Below the pieces are notes generated by a model, which worked only from the letters and a program-made list of their open reading frames with translations, made no database searches and was not told the origin of the DNA. A stretch of DNA of 64,000 nt from UTCHB3 sp964625575 (GTDB taxonomy: Bacteria > Bacteroidota > Ignavibacteria > Ignavibacteriales > Ignavibacteriaceae), in assembly GCA_964625575.1 (NCBI GenBank), contig CAZVBQ010000009.1:34879-98878 (forward strand). The letters run 5' to 3'. Positions within the stretch are counted from its first letter, which is position 1. Every line of letters begins with the position of its first letter. This document shows positions 17,233 through 26,519 of the stretch, piece after piece. The position numbers and the translations under genes are program-made.

Positions 17233-17635
17233 ATTCTTTTTCCGTCTAAAATTTTATAATCTCTTCTTCTAAAATAATAAAATTTCTAATAAAGAGACGC
17301 GTTACCCGTTTCCCGTTGTGCGCCTACCCCTTTGGGTAGCGAGTGGTGAGTAGTGAGTAGTGAGATTTCGTTGAGCTCTTGCCCCAGTGGGTTTGTCCGT
17401 AGCGAGTAGTGAGTAGCGAGTAGCGAGGTTTCATACATCAAACTTCAAACCTCATACAAAAACTTCACACCTCACACGTCACTCCGCCGCGGGCGGATCA
17501 AACTTCAAACAAAAACTTCACACTCCACACTCCACACTCTAAACTCCACACTATATTTATTATTTCCTAAAAGTCTTATTAGTCCATTGTTTTACCATCG
17601 TATAATTTAGAGAGTAAAATAATTTAAATATTGAA
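17233..17635. repeat. About 400-base gap rich in word repeats upstream of the MarR gene
   Basis: From 17302 to 17552 the gap is made of degenerate words: ACCCGTTTCCCGTTG (17305-17319), a CTACCC / GGGTAG hairpin (17324-17339), AGTAGTGAG / AGTAGCGAG runs (17340-17365 and 17399-17428), then inverted-type words (CAAACTTCAAAC, CACTCCACACTC) to 17552, with one TCCGCC-GCG-GGCGGA palindrome at 17483-17497. Positions 17553-17635 look like an ordinary AT-rich promoter region for the MarR gene. No ORF is credible here. Confidence 0.8.
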
Positions 17636-18100
17636 ATGATAGACGATACAGCAAAAAGATTTGCGGACCTCACCTGCATGCTCTCGAGGGAGTGTGGAAG
17701 AAAAGAAGAATTTTTTGCCCGGTGTTACAACCTCACACCGGCAGAGCTCAGAATGCTGATGCTCTTTGGCGACAGGCAATTTATCGCGATCAAGGAACTC
17801 GCGAACATGATGGGACTCACCCCCGGAAGAATAACTCACATTCTGACTTCACTTGAAGAGAAGAAACTCGTTCAACGCAAGCAAGACGCGGTCGACAAAA
17901 GAAGTTTCAATGTTTACCTGACAGGTCAGAGCAGGCCGTACATTAACAACATAAATTCGGGGCATGTTTTAGTCCATAAAGAGATATTCGACACCCTCGA
18001 CCATGACACACAGGAGAATGTGATAAATGTGATGGAGTCGCTCATCAAAGCGATGCAGAACTGGGTTCTTCAGGAATCCGAGCGCGAAGTTAACGTCTGA
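17636..18100 (+). CDS. MarR-family transcriptional regulator
   Basis: A 154-residue winged-helix protein. The DNA-binding part is clear: AELRMLMLFGDRQFIAIKELANMMGLTPGRITHILTSLEEKKLVQRK followed by the wing residues DKRSFNVYLT, with helices at both ends for dimerisation. (The stretch is described by its parts: helix 2 at IKELANMMG, recognition helix at TPGRITHILTSLEE.) MarR proteins repress nearby genes and are released by small ligands. The nearest gene, a convergent GH13 gene, ends 3 bases after this stop, so the target is more likely the gene itself or something distant. Confidence 0.85.
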   Translation: MIDDTAKRFADLTCMLSRECGRKEEFFARCYNLTPAELRMLMLFGDRQFIAIKELANMMGLTPGRITHILTSLEEKKLVQRKQDAVDKRSFNVYLTGQSRPYINNINSGHVLVHKEIFDTLDHDTQENVINVMESLIKAMQNWVLQESEREVNV

Positions 18101-18102
18101 GC

Positions 18103-19617
18103 TTAGAAGAAGCTTCCCGATCCGGCGAAGTCCTCGTCAAAAACCAGGATATGGCTCTTCCACGGAGGAAGATCGATATATAAGCCCTTCCCGGTCAGCT
18201 CGGTCACTGCTCTGATGTAGATATTATCGTTCATTACATCGTTGAAGAGCACCGTGTCATCGGAAGTCGTAAAACTGAACTTCAGAAAGCACTGTGAAGT
18301 TACAGACGAATAATTCACCACAACAATTATGTTGCGTGCCGCGAGCTTCCACTTCCAGGCCAGCAGGTTGCTGTTGGTGTGGTTGTCATCCCAGGCTTTA
18401 TGCGCGAAAAGGAGTTCCCAGGCGCCATCCCTGAACGCGCGGTCGAGCGTGATGGCAAGCAATTTCTCATAGAACTTTTCAATTTTCTGATGAGGCGACT
18501 CTTTTGCCTCCCTGCCGAGTTGCATCACCTGTTTCAGCTTTCGCCCTTCCCATTGTCCTTCCTGGTAGAGCATCAGACCTGGAATTGTCGCGGCGATCGT
18601 GGCGGCTGCCATCGATTTATCGTGACCAAAAACGTGGAGCGCTCTCTCTTCCTCGTACTTCTCTATATATCGTATCGATTTTTGCTGAACTGTCAGGTCG
18701 GCAGTCAGGTGCCCCCTGATTTCGGTAGGTCCGTTCTTGGCGAGGTGATCGTAGAGCATCTTGTCGGATGTGTAATCGAAACCAAGTTTTTGGAGGTCTC
18801 GCTCGAGCCCCCAGTAAGTTTCGGCGATAAATATGAATCCCGGATCAAAAGATTTAATCTCGTTTATGGCTGCCGACCAGAATTCGCCTCCGCTTTCAGG
18901 AAATTTTGATTGATCCGCGGCTCCGCTCCAGGTGTTCCCAAAGACGTTGTTAAGCACCAGCATGGCCATCGCGCACCTTACCCCGTCGCAGAGGCGGCTG
19001 ATCTCCTGAAGAGTGCCTGCCATGTAGTCACGGGTAAGGGGGTGGAAATAGTTTAGTTGAACGGTGTCACGCCAGGCGGGGAAGAAGGGATCCCTTCCGT
19101 GAGCGAAGTGGAGCCCGGGATGATCAGGAACCGTGAAGTAGGTGTACGGTTCACTTTCCCACGCTTCCCGGTCGACTTGAAGGAATATCTCCGGGTTCTC
19201 ACGGAGCACCCTGCTTGTTGAGCCGAAGTGGTTTGGTACAAAATCGAGGATGAGAGCCATGCCCAGCGAGTTCAGTTCTTTCTTCAGATTCAGCAGATCT
19301 GCTTCGGTGCCGAGAGACGGGTTGACCGTATATTCGCAGATCGCGTAAGGCGAACCGATCACATCCGCTTTTGTCCAGTCTTTCAGCCCGGCATTATACT
19401 GCTTGATAAGTTCGGGCGTAAAACACCCTTCATCCAGGTTATCCGTACAGGTTTTCCAGATGCCGAGAAGCCAGATGAAATCGATCCCTTTTTTCTTCAG
19501 TTCAAGCCATACCGAACCGGGGATGTCTTTTAATTTAGCGTTTTTCCCGAATCTTTTTATCCAGACCCGGGTATTTATTTCGTAAAGTTTTGGATTGTTC
19601 AACATATAACTACCCAT
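18103..19617 (-). CDS. GH13 alpha-amylase-family protein with missing catalytic nucleophile
   Basis: The 504-residue protein has the (beta/alpha)8 barrel layout of GH13. Region I is DFVPNH (125-130), region III carries the acid/base Glu266 in FIAETYWG, and region IV has the His332-Asp333 pair. Region II, normally GVRCDMAML with the nucleophile Asp, reads GVRCAMAML: Ala216 (codon GCG). Changing an Asp codon to GCG takes two base changes, so a single read error is unlikely. The protein has no signal peptide. It could be inactive, a binding protein or a transferase with altered chemistry. Start at 19617 or at Met5 (19605). Divergent from the Nudix gene. Confidence 0.87.
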   Translation of the reverse strand: MGSYMLNNPKLYEINTRVWIKRFGKNAKLKDIPGSVWLELKKKGIDFIWLLGIWKTCTDNLDEGCFTPELIKQYNAGLKDWTKADVIGSPYAICEYTVNPSLGTEADLLNLKKELNSLGMALILDFVPNHFGSTSRVLRENPEIFLQVDREAWESEPYTYFTVPDHPGLHFAHGRDPFFPAWRDTVQLNYFHPLTRDYMAGTLQEISRLCDGVRCAMAMLVLNNVFGNTWSGAADQSKFPESGGEFWSAAINEIKSFDPGFIFIAETYWGLERDLQKLGFDYTSDKMLYDHLAKNGPTEIRGHLTADLTVQQKSIRYIEKYEEERALHVFGHDKSMAAATIAATIPGLMLYQEGQWEGRKLKQVMQLGREAKESPHQKIEKFYEKLLAITLDRAFRDGAWELLFAHKAWDDNHTNSNLLAWKWKLAARNIIVVVNYSSVTSQCFLKFSFTTSDDTVLFNDVMNDNIYIRAVTELTGKGLYIDLPPWKSHILVFDEDFAGSGSFF

Positions 19618-19712
19618 TCTTTCTTAAATTTGGGCATTCGATCGATTATTTTGATAAACCCTTAAATCTCACCGTTAAACCTACAAAACTTTTTGGTGAA
19701 AGGAAAACGAAA

Positions 19713-20177
19713 ATGAAGCTCGCAACCCTCTGCTACGTCAAGGATGTGGAAAATCATGCAACACTGATGATGCACAGGATCAAGAAAGAGAACGACATGC
19801 ACGAAGGGAAGTGGAATGGCCTCGGTGGAAAGTTCGAGCCGGGCGAATCCCCCGAAGAGTGCGTCATCAGGGAAGTGCTGGAAGAGTCTGGCCTGCAGAT
19901 CACCAATCCAAAACTTGAAGGCTTCATCACTTTCCCCGCGTTCGATAACGTGGAAGACTGGTATGTTTTCGTTTACACTGCTTATGAGTTTACCGGAGAG
20001 CTCATTGAATCAAATGAAGGCGAACTTCACTGGATATCCGATGAAAAACTTCTCGATCTCCACCTTTGGGAAGGAGACACCATCTTCATGCGCTGGCTCG
20101 GCTCAGGCAAGATATTCTCTGCCAAATTCGAGTATGACAAAGGAGAGTTCACCGGGCACTCGGTGGTGTTTTATTGA
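19713..20177 (+). CDS. Nudix hydrolase, MutT/MTH1-like
   Basis: The ATG at 19713 is preceded by AAAGGAAAACGAA, a good ribosome binding site, and gives 154 residues; the upstream in-frame part overlaps the divergent gene and is unlikely to be translated. The Nudix box is complete (GKFEPGESPEECVIREVLEE followed by SG). WNGLGGK and the later ELHWISDEKLLDL resemble 8-oxo-dGTP pyrophosphatases, so nucleotide-pool cleaning is the likely job, with other nucleoside diphosphate derivatives possible. Confidence 0.87.
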   Translation: MKLATLCYVKDVENHATLMMHRIKKENDMHEGKWNGLGGKFEPGESPEECVIREVLEESGLQITNPKLEGFITFPAFDNVEDWYVFVYTAYEFTGELIESNEGELHWISDEKLLDLHLWEGDTIFMRWLGSGKIFSAKFEYDKGEFTGHSVVFY

Positions 20178-20196
20178 TATCCACCTTGCAAAGCTT

Positions 20197-20234
20197 TTCA
20201 TTAGTAATGAACAAAAGTTTTCATTAGTAATGAA
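20197..20234. promoter_or_regulatory. Two identical 15-bp palindromes, likely operator pair
   Basis: TTCATTAGTAATGAA occurs at 20197-20211 and 20220-20234, start to start 23 bases. Each is a perfect odd palindrome and the second extends to TTTTCATTAGTAATGAAAA. They lie between the Nudix gene and the secreted protease, about 170 bases before the protease start. A dimeric repressor site is the simplest reading. Confidence 0.6.
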
Positions 20235-20276
20235 AAGGGTAGCTAACTAATTATAATGAAATAAGTTACAGGGTAA

Positions 20277-20317
20277 AGGTTCTCAGGTTCTGAAGTTCTC
20301 AGGTTCTCTAGTTCTTA
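20277..20317 (+). repeat. Short degenerate tandem words
   Basis: Four to five units of about 8-9 bases of the type GGTTCTCA / GGTTCTGAA / GTTCTCA / GGTTCTCTA / GTTCTTA. Same style as the other word repeats in the window, here upstream of a gene. Confidence 0.65.
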
Positions 20318-20401
20318 ATTTTACCAACCAAATATTCCCTTGTATATTACCTCTATTTTACTGAAATTTAAAGTCCCTTTCAATCATAATCGAGTAACAA
20401 A

Positions 20402-23257
20402 ATGTTTTTCGCTTCAGTGGTAAGAAATACCCTCGCTCTCTGCCTTGTGGCAGTTTTTGCCCTCTCCGCGCAACAGGTACCGCAGAGAGTTATTTCCAAA
20501 GGAAATGTTGACTATCTTTCAAACGAGCTGATAATCAAATTCAGATTTCAGCAGCCAACGGATGCCGCGGGAAGTGTCACCCCGTTGGCCTCGATCGCCG
20601 AAAGGCTCGAGTTCCTCCAGGTAAAAAAGGCAAAAACCCTCTTACCCGTTAAAGCCATGAAGGCAACCACTTCGGGACTCGACAGAATCGTTTCGGTCAC
20701 CTATGCTGCCGATATCGACCCCGTTTATGCCGCGACAAAACTCGCGAAAGTTTCAGAGATTGAATGGATCGAGCCGAGATACGTTTATAAATCAACTTTT
20801 GTGACCAACGACCCGTTATACAACCAGCAGTGGTACCTCCCCAAGATTAAAGCACCTGAAGCATGGGACATAAATCAAGGTTCACCCAATATAGTTGTGG
20901 GTATTGATGATACAGGCGTCGACTGGGATCACCCCGACCTCTCCGGAAACATCTGGATAAACGCTGATGAAATTGAAAACAACGGAATTGATGACGATAA
21001 CAACGGCTACATCGATGATTACCGCGGATGGGACTTCGGCGGAGCGACCGGTACCCCCGATAATAACCCGATGGAAGATGCCCCCGACCACGGCACCCAC
21101 GTTGCCGGTTGCGTGAGCGCTTCAACCAATAACGGCGTTGGTGTTGCCGGTATCGGTTTCAGCACGAAAGTAATGGCTGTAAAAACTTCGAGAAACGACC
21201 AGCGCGATCCCTCTTCTGGCTCGCCGTACATCGTTTACGGCTACGAGGGGCTTATGTACGCGGCCCAGAATGGCGCGAAAGTCATTAACTGCAGTTGGGG
21301 CGGTGGCGGATACTCCCTCCTCGGTCAGAACATAATTGACGAAGTGACAGCTATGGGCACCGTAATTGTAGCCGCGGCAGGCAATGAGTCAAGCCGTGAC
21401 AAGTATTACCCCTCTGCATATAACAACGTTCTTTCTGTGGCTGCAACCACGAATTCTGATGCCCGTTCGTCATTTTCGAACTACGGTTACTCTGTTGATG
21501 TCGCTTCACCGGGAAGTGGCATTTATAACACCTGGCAGAACAACACTTATGCCAGCCTCAGCGGCACTTCGATGGCTTCGCCTATCACGGCGGGACTTGT
21601 AGCCCTCACGATGGCGCAGTTCCCGAATTTAACGCCACTTCAGGCTGCTGAAAAAGTGCGCGTGTCGGCTGATAATATAGACAATTTGAATCCCTCGTTC
21701 GTCCAGCTCCTCGGAAAGGGGAGGATCAACGCCTTAAGGGCGCTCCAAACCAACGATTTCACCTCGGTCAGAACTGTTGAAGCTGTATTCTCAGATGCCG
21801 TTACCGGAAACAACGATGGTATCTTCCAGCCGGGCGAGACCATCTCGGTTATGGTGAAATTCAAAAACTGGCTTAACCCCACTTCAAACCTCAGCGTGAC
21901 TTTGGTGAGCAAGACCTCCAACGCGACTGTAGGCGGCAATGCAACCGTGAATTTTGGAGCAAAGGCCACCGGTGAGGTATTCGATAATTCAAGCAGCCAG
22001 TTCCAGTTCACAATTTCACCGACAGTGCCGGAGAATGCCGACCTCGCTTTCGTGCTTTCTTACAGCGACGGAACTTACAGCGACTTTGAGTGGATAAACA
22101 CCACCGGCAACCCCACCTACGCCACTACAATGGGCAACATGGTCGCCGTTACTGTAACCAGTACGGGCAACCTCGGATATGCCGACTACCCAAACAACAC
22201 CAAAGGTCTTGGCTTCAAATTTGATGGCGGTAACAGCATGCTGTTTGAAGGCGGACTGATGCTTTCAACCGCGGCTAACCAGATCATCAACTCGGCCAGG
22301 GGCGCGTCACAAAACGTTCAGGATAAAGACTTCCAGAGTGAGGTACCTTTCTCACTCAAGATCCCCGGCGTGAAAGCCGATGTTGAGGGTTATGGCGTGT
22401 TCAACGACAACCTCGCGGGTGGTTCGAAGCTTGGGTTACAGATCAAACAGAGATCATACAATTATTCAGCGACTGCTGATGAGAATTTCGCGATTATCAG
22501 ATATACTATCAAAAACACCTCCAACAGCGCGGTTAGCGGGCTTTATGCCGGTCTCTATTTCGACTGGGATCTTATCGACGGCTCCGGTGACCGCACCGAG
22601 TGGAATGCCGCGGGCAACTACGGCAAGGTATGGAACAACAACACCTCGTTCACAACCAGAGTGGGCACCGCCCTCATCAGTGGTACAAACTACAGTTTCA
22701 AACCGATCGCCAACGACGGCTCTGCGGGAGGAATTAACGTTTACGATGGTTTCACCGATGCCGAAAAGTGGACAACACTCTCATCGGGTGTAGTAACCGG
22801 ACAGATAGGCGCGGGTGATATCTCACACGTTATCGGTGGCGGACCGTACAACATCGCCGCCGGCGACAGTATCGAAGTGGCGTTTGCCCTTGCTGCTGCC
22901 AACACCGACGCTGATCTCGATCAGGCGATATCAAATGCCCGTGGCAAGTGGACAGGTATCACCTCACTTAAGGATCTTGGAAACGAACTCCCCGGTTCAT
23001 TCGCCCTCGAGCAGAACTTTCCGAATCCGTTCAATCCTGAGACCGTTGTACGTTACGCGTTGCCCGCACCGGGTAATGTAGTGTTAACCGTTTACAATTC
23101 ACTCGGTCAGAAGGTAATGACCCTCGTGAACGGAGCACAGGAAGCCGGTAACCATCAGGTTTCTTTCAACGCGGCAAACCTCCCCAGCGGCCTCTACTTC
23201 TACAAACTGGAGTCGGGCACATATTCCGCCGTGAAGAAAATGATGCTTTTGAAGTAG
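20402..23257 (+). CDS. Secreted subtilisin-like serine protease (S8) with T9SS sorting tail
   Basis: A 951-residue protein. Signal peptide (about 1-23), an inhibitor-like prodomain, then the S8 catalytic domain with Asp in VVGIDDTGVDWDHPDL (about 168), His in DHGTHVAG (about 229) and Ser in SGTSMASP (about 389). A calcium-loop-like insertion (NNGIDDDNNGYIDD) sits between Asp and His. About 400 residues of beta-rich domains follow, and the last 80 residues form a T9SS C-terminal domain starting FPNPFNPETVVRYALP and ending in KKMMLLK. It should be exported, moved across the outer membrane by T9SS and bound or released at the surface to degrade protein. Single gene with its own upstream region. 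Confidence 0.94.
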   Translation: MFFASVVRNTLALCLVAVFALSAQQVPQRVISKGNVDYLSNELIIKFRFQQPTDAAGSVTPLASIAERLEFLQVKKAKTLLPVKAMKATTSGLDRIVSVTYAADIDPVYAATKLAKVSEIEWIEPRYVYKSTFVTNDPLYNQQWYLPKIKAPEAWDINQGSPNIVVGIDDTGVDWDHPDLSGNIWINADEIENNGIDDDNNGYIDDYRGWDFGGATGTPDNNPMEDAPDHGTHVAGCVSASTNNGVGVAGIGFSTKVMAVKTSRNDQRDPSSGSPYIVYGYEGLMYAAQNGAKVINCSWGGGGYSLLGQNIIDEVTAMGTVIVAAAGNESSRDKYYPSAYNNVLSVAATTNSDARSSFSNYGYSVDVASPGSGIYNTWQNNTYASLSGTSMASPITAGLVALTMAQFPNLTPLQAAEKVRVSADNIDNLNPSFVQLLGKGRINALRALQTNDFTSVRTVEAVFSDAVTGNNDGIFQPGETISVMVKFKNWLNPTSNLSVTLVSKTSNATVGGNATVNFGAKATGEVFDNSSSQFQFTISPTVPENADLAFVLSYSDGTYSDFEWINTTGNPTYATTMGNMVAVTVTSTGNLGYADYPNNTKGLGFKFDGGNSMLFEGGLMLSTAANQIINSARGASQNVQDKDFQSEVPFSLKIPGVKADVEGYGVFNDNLAGGSKLGLQIKQRSYNYSATADENFAIIRYTIKNTSNSAVSGLYAGLYFDWDLIDGSGDRTEWNAAGNYGKVWNNNTSFTTRVGTALISGTNYSFKPIANDGSAGGINVYDGFTDAEKWTTLSSGVVTGQIGAGDISHVIGGGPYNIAAGDSIEVAFALAAANTDADLDQAISNARGKWTGITSLKDLGNELPGSFALEQNFPNPFNPETVVRYALPAPGNVVLTVYNSLGQKVMTLVNGAQEAGNHQVSFNAANLPSGLYFYKLESGTYSAVKKMMLLK

Positions 23258-23324
23258 CGGGAAATGAATTATTTAAGTGTTGTTTTTGTTAAACTTGGAT
23301 ATTGATAACTAAAAAAAGAAGATT

Positions 23325-23813
23325 ATGATTGGAGTATTAAAGATCATACACGTGGTGAGCGCCGGTTTGTGGCTCTCGCTGCTGATTTACGGTTTTATTT
23401 TAAGGGGTAGAATGGCGCAATCCAAAGGCACGTCTGAGGAAAAAGGCTTGATCCTCACATGGATAAGCTCGATGAACATCCTCGGGATAGTGGGCTCGAT
23501 GGGCGTGTTGCTCACGGGTCTTTACCTTACGATCGCGATGGACTATGGTTTCTTCAAGTTCGCGAGCGGTGGTAACCACTGGCTCTACACAAAACAGTTT
23601 GTAATGGTGATCATCCTCATCCTTATTGGCGCGGTGATGATCCCGACAGCGAAGAAGATCAAAGGTCTTCTTCTGCCCGACCTAAAGTCAGACCGCCCAC
23701 TCGGTGAAGACGCCTACGCGCTTCTTGGCAAGCTAAAAAGAGTTGATCTGAGCATGAGCGTGCTCGTCATTCTTAACATTTTAATGGCGTTCTCGAGATA
23801 TTTCATAAAGTAA
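23325..23813 (+). CDS. Integral membrane protein, DUF2269/CopD-like
   Basis: A 162-residue protein with four hydrophobic segments (about 3-25, 47-70, 90-110, 137-157). The N-terminal IIHVVSAGLWLSLLIYG has the conserved His seen in DUF2269/CopD-like and other small cytochrome-like membrane proteins, so haem or metal contact is possible. AAAGAAG precedes the ATG. dxr begins within a few bases of its stop, so the two form an operon with rseP. Function unknown. Confidence 0.65.
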   Translation: MIGVLKIIHVVSAGLWLSLLIYGFILRGRMAQSKGTSEEKGLILTWISSMNILGIVGSMGVLLTGLYLTIAMDYGFFKFASGGNHWLYTKQFVMVIILILIGAVMIPTAKKIKGLLLPDLKSDRPLGEDAYALLGKLKRVDLSMSVLVILNILMAFSRYFIK

Positions 23814-23816
23814 TTG

Positions 23817-24959
23817 ATGCAGAAAATTGCCGTTCTGGGCTCCTCCGGTTCGATCGGAGTAAACACGCTTGAAGTGGTGCGCCACCTCAGCGACCGGTTC
23901 AAAGTAACAGCCCTCAGTGTTAACAGCAGGATCGATATCCTGGAAGCACAGATCGCTGAGTTCAAACCCGAAGCAGTCTGCGTGGTAGATCACGACGCGG
24001 CGGCACTTCTTAAATCGAAGATTGATCCGAAGATCCGTGTTCTTTCAGGTGAAGAGGGGTTGATAACCCTCGCCGCTGAAACAGAATATGATGTTTTTGT
24101 AGGCGCCATGGTCGGATTCTCCGGACTCGCGCCAACCATTGAAGCGATCAAAAAAGGGAAGCGGATTGCGCTTGCCAACAAGGAAACCCTTGTGGTAGCC
24201 GGCGAGCTGATAAAGGAGCTTTGTGCCGAATATGACGCGGAGATGATTCCCGTTGATTCGGAACATTCCGCCATTTTCCAGTGCCTCATCGGTGAACACG
24301 TGCGCGAGATAAGCCGCATTATCCTCACCGCTTCGGGCGGACCATTCTTTAAGTTCACGAAGGCGGAGCTTGACGGAGTAACCGTTGAGCAGGCTTTGAA
24401 GCACCCGACCTGGAAGATGGGCTCGAAGATCACGATCGATTCGGCCACTCTTATGAACAAGGGGCTTGAGCTGATTGAAGCCCGGTGGCTTTTCAATCTT
24501 AAAGCCGACAAGCTTGACGTGGTGATACACCCACAATCAGTCATCCACTCGATGATCGAGTTCAACGACGGCTCGGTTAAAGCCCAGCTGAGCGTGCCCG
24601 ACATGAAACTTCCGATACAGTACGCCCTCACTTACCCCGAAAGGATTGAGGCAGCCTGGGTGAAAAACAACTTCCCCGCGATAGGTACTTTGAATTTCTT
24701 TGAACCTGACTGTGAGAAGTTTGAGTGCCTGGGCATTGCTTACGACGCTCTTGACGTGGGAGGCACCGCTCCCTGCATAGCCAACGCGGCAAATGAAGTG
24801 GCGGTACAGAAGTTCCTGAACAGGGAGATCGGCTTCACCGGCATCCCCAAACTTATCCGCAAGTGCCTCGACGGGGTGCAGAACCACAAGGTCGCCGACC
24901 TTCCCACAGTTTTTGAAACAGACAGAAAAACCAGGGAATACGCCCTGACTTTACATTAA
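23817..24959 (+). CDS. dxr: 1-deoxy-D-xylulose 5-phosphate reductoisomerase
   Basis: The 380-residue protein carries the NADPH-binding start KIAVLGSSGSIGVNTL, the signatures ALANKETLVVAGELI and PVDSEHSAIFQC (metal-binding acidic residues), ILTASGGPF and KITIDSATLMNKGLE. It turns DXP into MEP, the second step of the MEP isoprenoid pathway. I use the ATG at 23817; a TTG directly before it is less likely. It lies 3 bases after the membrane-protein gene and 16 bases before rseP, an order (dxr-rseP) common in bacteria. Confidence 0.97.
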   Translation: MQKIAVLGSSGSIGVNTLEVVRHLSDRFKVTALSVNSRIDILEAQIAEFKPEAVCVVDHDAAALLKSKIDPKIRVLSGEEGLITLAAETEYDVFVGAMVGFSGLAPTIEAIKKGKRIALANKETLVVAGELIKELCAEYDAEMIPVDSEHSAIFQCLIGEHVREISRIILTASGGPFFKFTKAELDGVTVEQALKHPTWKMGSKITIDSATLMNKGLELIEARWLFNLKADKLDVVIHPQSVIHSMIEFNDGSVKAQLSVPDMKLPIQYALTYPERIEAAWVKNNFPAIGTLNFFEPDCEKFECLGIAYDALDVGGTAPCIANAANEVAVQKFLNREIGFTGIPKLIRKCLDGVQNHKVADLPTVFETDRKTREYALTLH

Positions 24960-24975
24960 AGGAGTAAACTATTTA

Positions 24976-26349
24976 ATGCAAGAGATCATTTATTTTATAA
25001 TCACAATCGCGATGCTCGTTTTTGTGCACGAACTTGGCCACTTCATTGCTGCCAAACTTACAGGAATGCGCACCGAGGCATTCGCGATCGGATTCGGCAA
25101 AAGGGTTATTGGTTGGAGCAAGCCGAGAGGTTTCTCGTTCGGACCACTTCCTGAAGATGTGGACCTTGGAGACTACACCGACTACCGGCTCTGCTGGCTC
25201 CCGCTCGGCGGATACGTAAAGATCTCCGGTATGGTCGATGAGAGCATGGAATCGGAATTCGCTGAAAGCGAGCCGAAACCGTACGAATTCCGCTCGAAAT
25301 CGGCACCGGCGAAGATCTTCGTGATCCTCGGCGGTATCATTATGAACCTTCTTCTCGCCCTGGTGATCTTTTGGATAATGAACATCACGATGGGAAAACA
25401 GCTGATTGAAATACGCGGTTTTCAATACATCCCGACACATTCATTTGCTGAAAAACATGGCTTTATGGCGGGTGACTCGATCTTCGCCATCAACGGTAAG
25501 CAGATAAAATACCTCAACGAGATCAGTGAAGAGATATTGATCCACAGCGCCGGCAAAGACATAACAATTGATTTCAGTAGAAATGGCGAGAAAAAGAGCG
25601 TTACTGTTGACAAAAAAGATGTACCGAAAGATGAAGCAACAGGTCCGCTTTTCCCTGTGGTAGATAAATCCAATCCGTTTGTTGAAGCTCTTGCTCCTGA
25701 ATCACCCGCAAAAACGGCCGGATTAAAGCCAAAGGACAAGATTCTCTCGTTAAATGGCTCGCCGGTGGTTTCCGTTACAAATGTAATTGATCTGATAGGC
25801 AATTCAGGCGGCAAGGAAGTTGATTTCAGGGTTCTGCGTGGCAAAGACACGCTCGCCGTGGCTGTTGTTCCGAAAAAGGATGAAGCCGGGCAGTACAAAG
25901 TCGGTATCCAGCTTAACGGTACCACTGATACCACCATGTTCGACGTGTATGAATATGGATTCTTTGAAGCGGGTTCCAAGAGTTTTGGCCAGATCGGATC
26001 TGTAACGGTGCTTACGTTCCAGATGCTTGGCAAAGTTATCACCGGCGATATCGCTTTTGGAAAGGCTTTCGGTGGACCTGTTAAAATCGCTCAGATAGCC
26101 GCTGATTCTGCCGATAAAGGTGCTGCTGGCTTCTTCTACTTCATCGCGATGCTTTCACTTTCGCTCGCGATCTTTAACTTCTTCCCGATCCCCGTACTCG
26201 ATGGCGGTCACCTCGTTTTCATCCTGATCGAATCAGCCATCCGCAAAGAGATCCCCGTAAAGATCAAGATGCGCATCATGAACACCGGCATGGCCCTGCT
26301 TATTGGCCTTATGGTGTTTGTGTTGTATAATGATATTTTTGGTATGTAA
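24976..26349 (+). CDS. rseP: RIP site-2 metalloprotease RseP
   Basis: A 457-residue membrane protease with HELGH at residues 18-22 in the first membrane helix, the conserved GFGKRVIGWSK region, PDZ domain(s) in the periplasmic middle (about 120-330) and the C-terminal NFFPIPVLDGGH that supplies the third zinc ligand. It cuts within the membrane, classically anti-sigma factors and leftover signal peptides. GGAG is well placed before the ATG. The word repeat of TTAAGTG units begins 3 bases after its TAA. Confidence 0.95.
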   Translation: MQEIIYFIITIAMLVFVHELGHFIAAKLTGMRTEAFAIGFGKRVIGWSKPRGFSFGPLPEDVDLGDYTDYRLCWLPLGGYVKISGMVDESMESEFAESEPKPYEFRSKSAPAKIFVILGGIIMNLLLALVIFWIMNITMGKQLIEIRGFQYIPTHSFAEKHGFMAGDSIFAINGKQIKYLNEISEEILIHSAGKDITIDFSRNGEKKSVTVDKKDVPKDEATGPLFPVVDKSNPFVEALAPESPAKTAGLKPKDKILSLNGSPVVSVTNVIDLIGNSGGKEVDFRVLRGKDTLAVAVVPKKDEAGQYKVGIQLNGTTDTTMFDVYEYGFFEAGSKSFGQIGSVTVLTFQMLGKVITGDIAFGKAFGGPVKIAQIAADSADKGAAGFFYFIAMLSLSLAIFNFFPIPVLDGGHLVFILIESAIRKEIPVKIKMRIMNTGMALLIGLMVFVLYNDIFGM

Positions 26350-26350
26350 G

Positions 26351-26385
26351 ATTAAGTGTTAAGTGTTAAGTGTTAGGTGTTAATA
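26351..26385 (+). repeat. TTAAGTG tandem words after rseP (left arm)
   Basis: Four to five units of TTAAGTG / TTAGGTG. An inverted arm of the same words (AACACCTAACACCTAATACC) lies at 26491-26519 and ends at the stop codon of the convergent ligase-like gene. The two arms flank a terminator. Confidence 0.75.
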
Positions 26386-26408
26386 TCTTACTTGGCATTG
26401 GTGATTAA

Positions 26409-26438
26409 AAAAAGCCGGGTCGCGTGATCCGGCTTTTT
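26409..26438. terminator. Bidirectional intrinsic terminator between convergent genes
   Basis: AAAAAGCCGG (26409-26418) and CCGGCTTTTT (26429-26438) form a perfect 10-bp stem; further pairing GGTC/GATC is possible in the loop. A-run on the left and T-run on the right allow use by both rseP and the opposite gene. Confidence 0.9.
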
Positions 26439-26490
26439 ATTTTAAATGGAGTGTTCAGTTTTGCCCGAAACCTACGGATACCCGAAGCAA

Positions 26491-26519
26491 ATAACACCTA
26501 ACACCTAATACCTAACCCT
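26491..26519 (-). repeat. Inverted arm of TTAGGTG words after the ligase-like gene
   Basis: On the minus strand it begins directly after the TGA stop (AGGGTTAGGTATTAGGTG) and continues as TTAGGTG units. Counterpart of 26351-26385. Confidence 0.75.

Noticed and set aside
16814..17635. tRNA or small RNA genes in the repeat-rich gaps
   Set aside because: No cloverleaf or CCA end is visible; the hairpins come from inverted word repeats.
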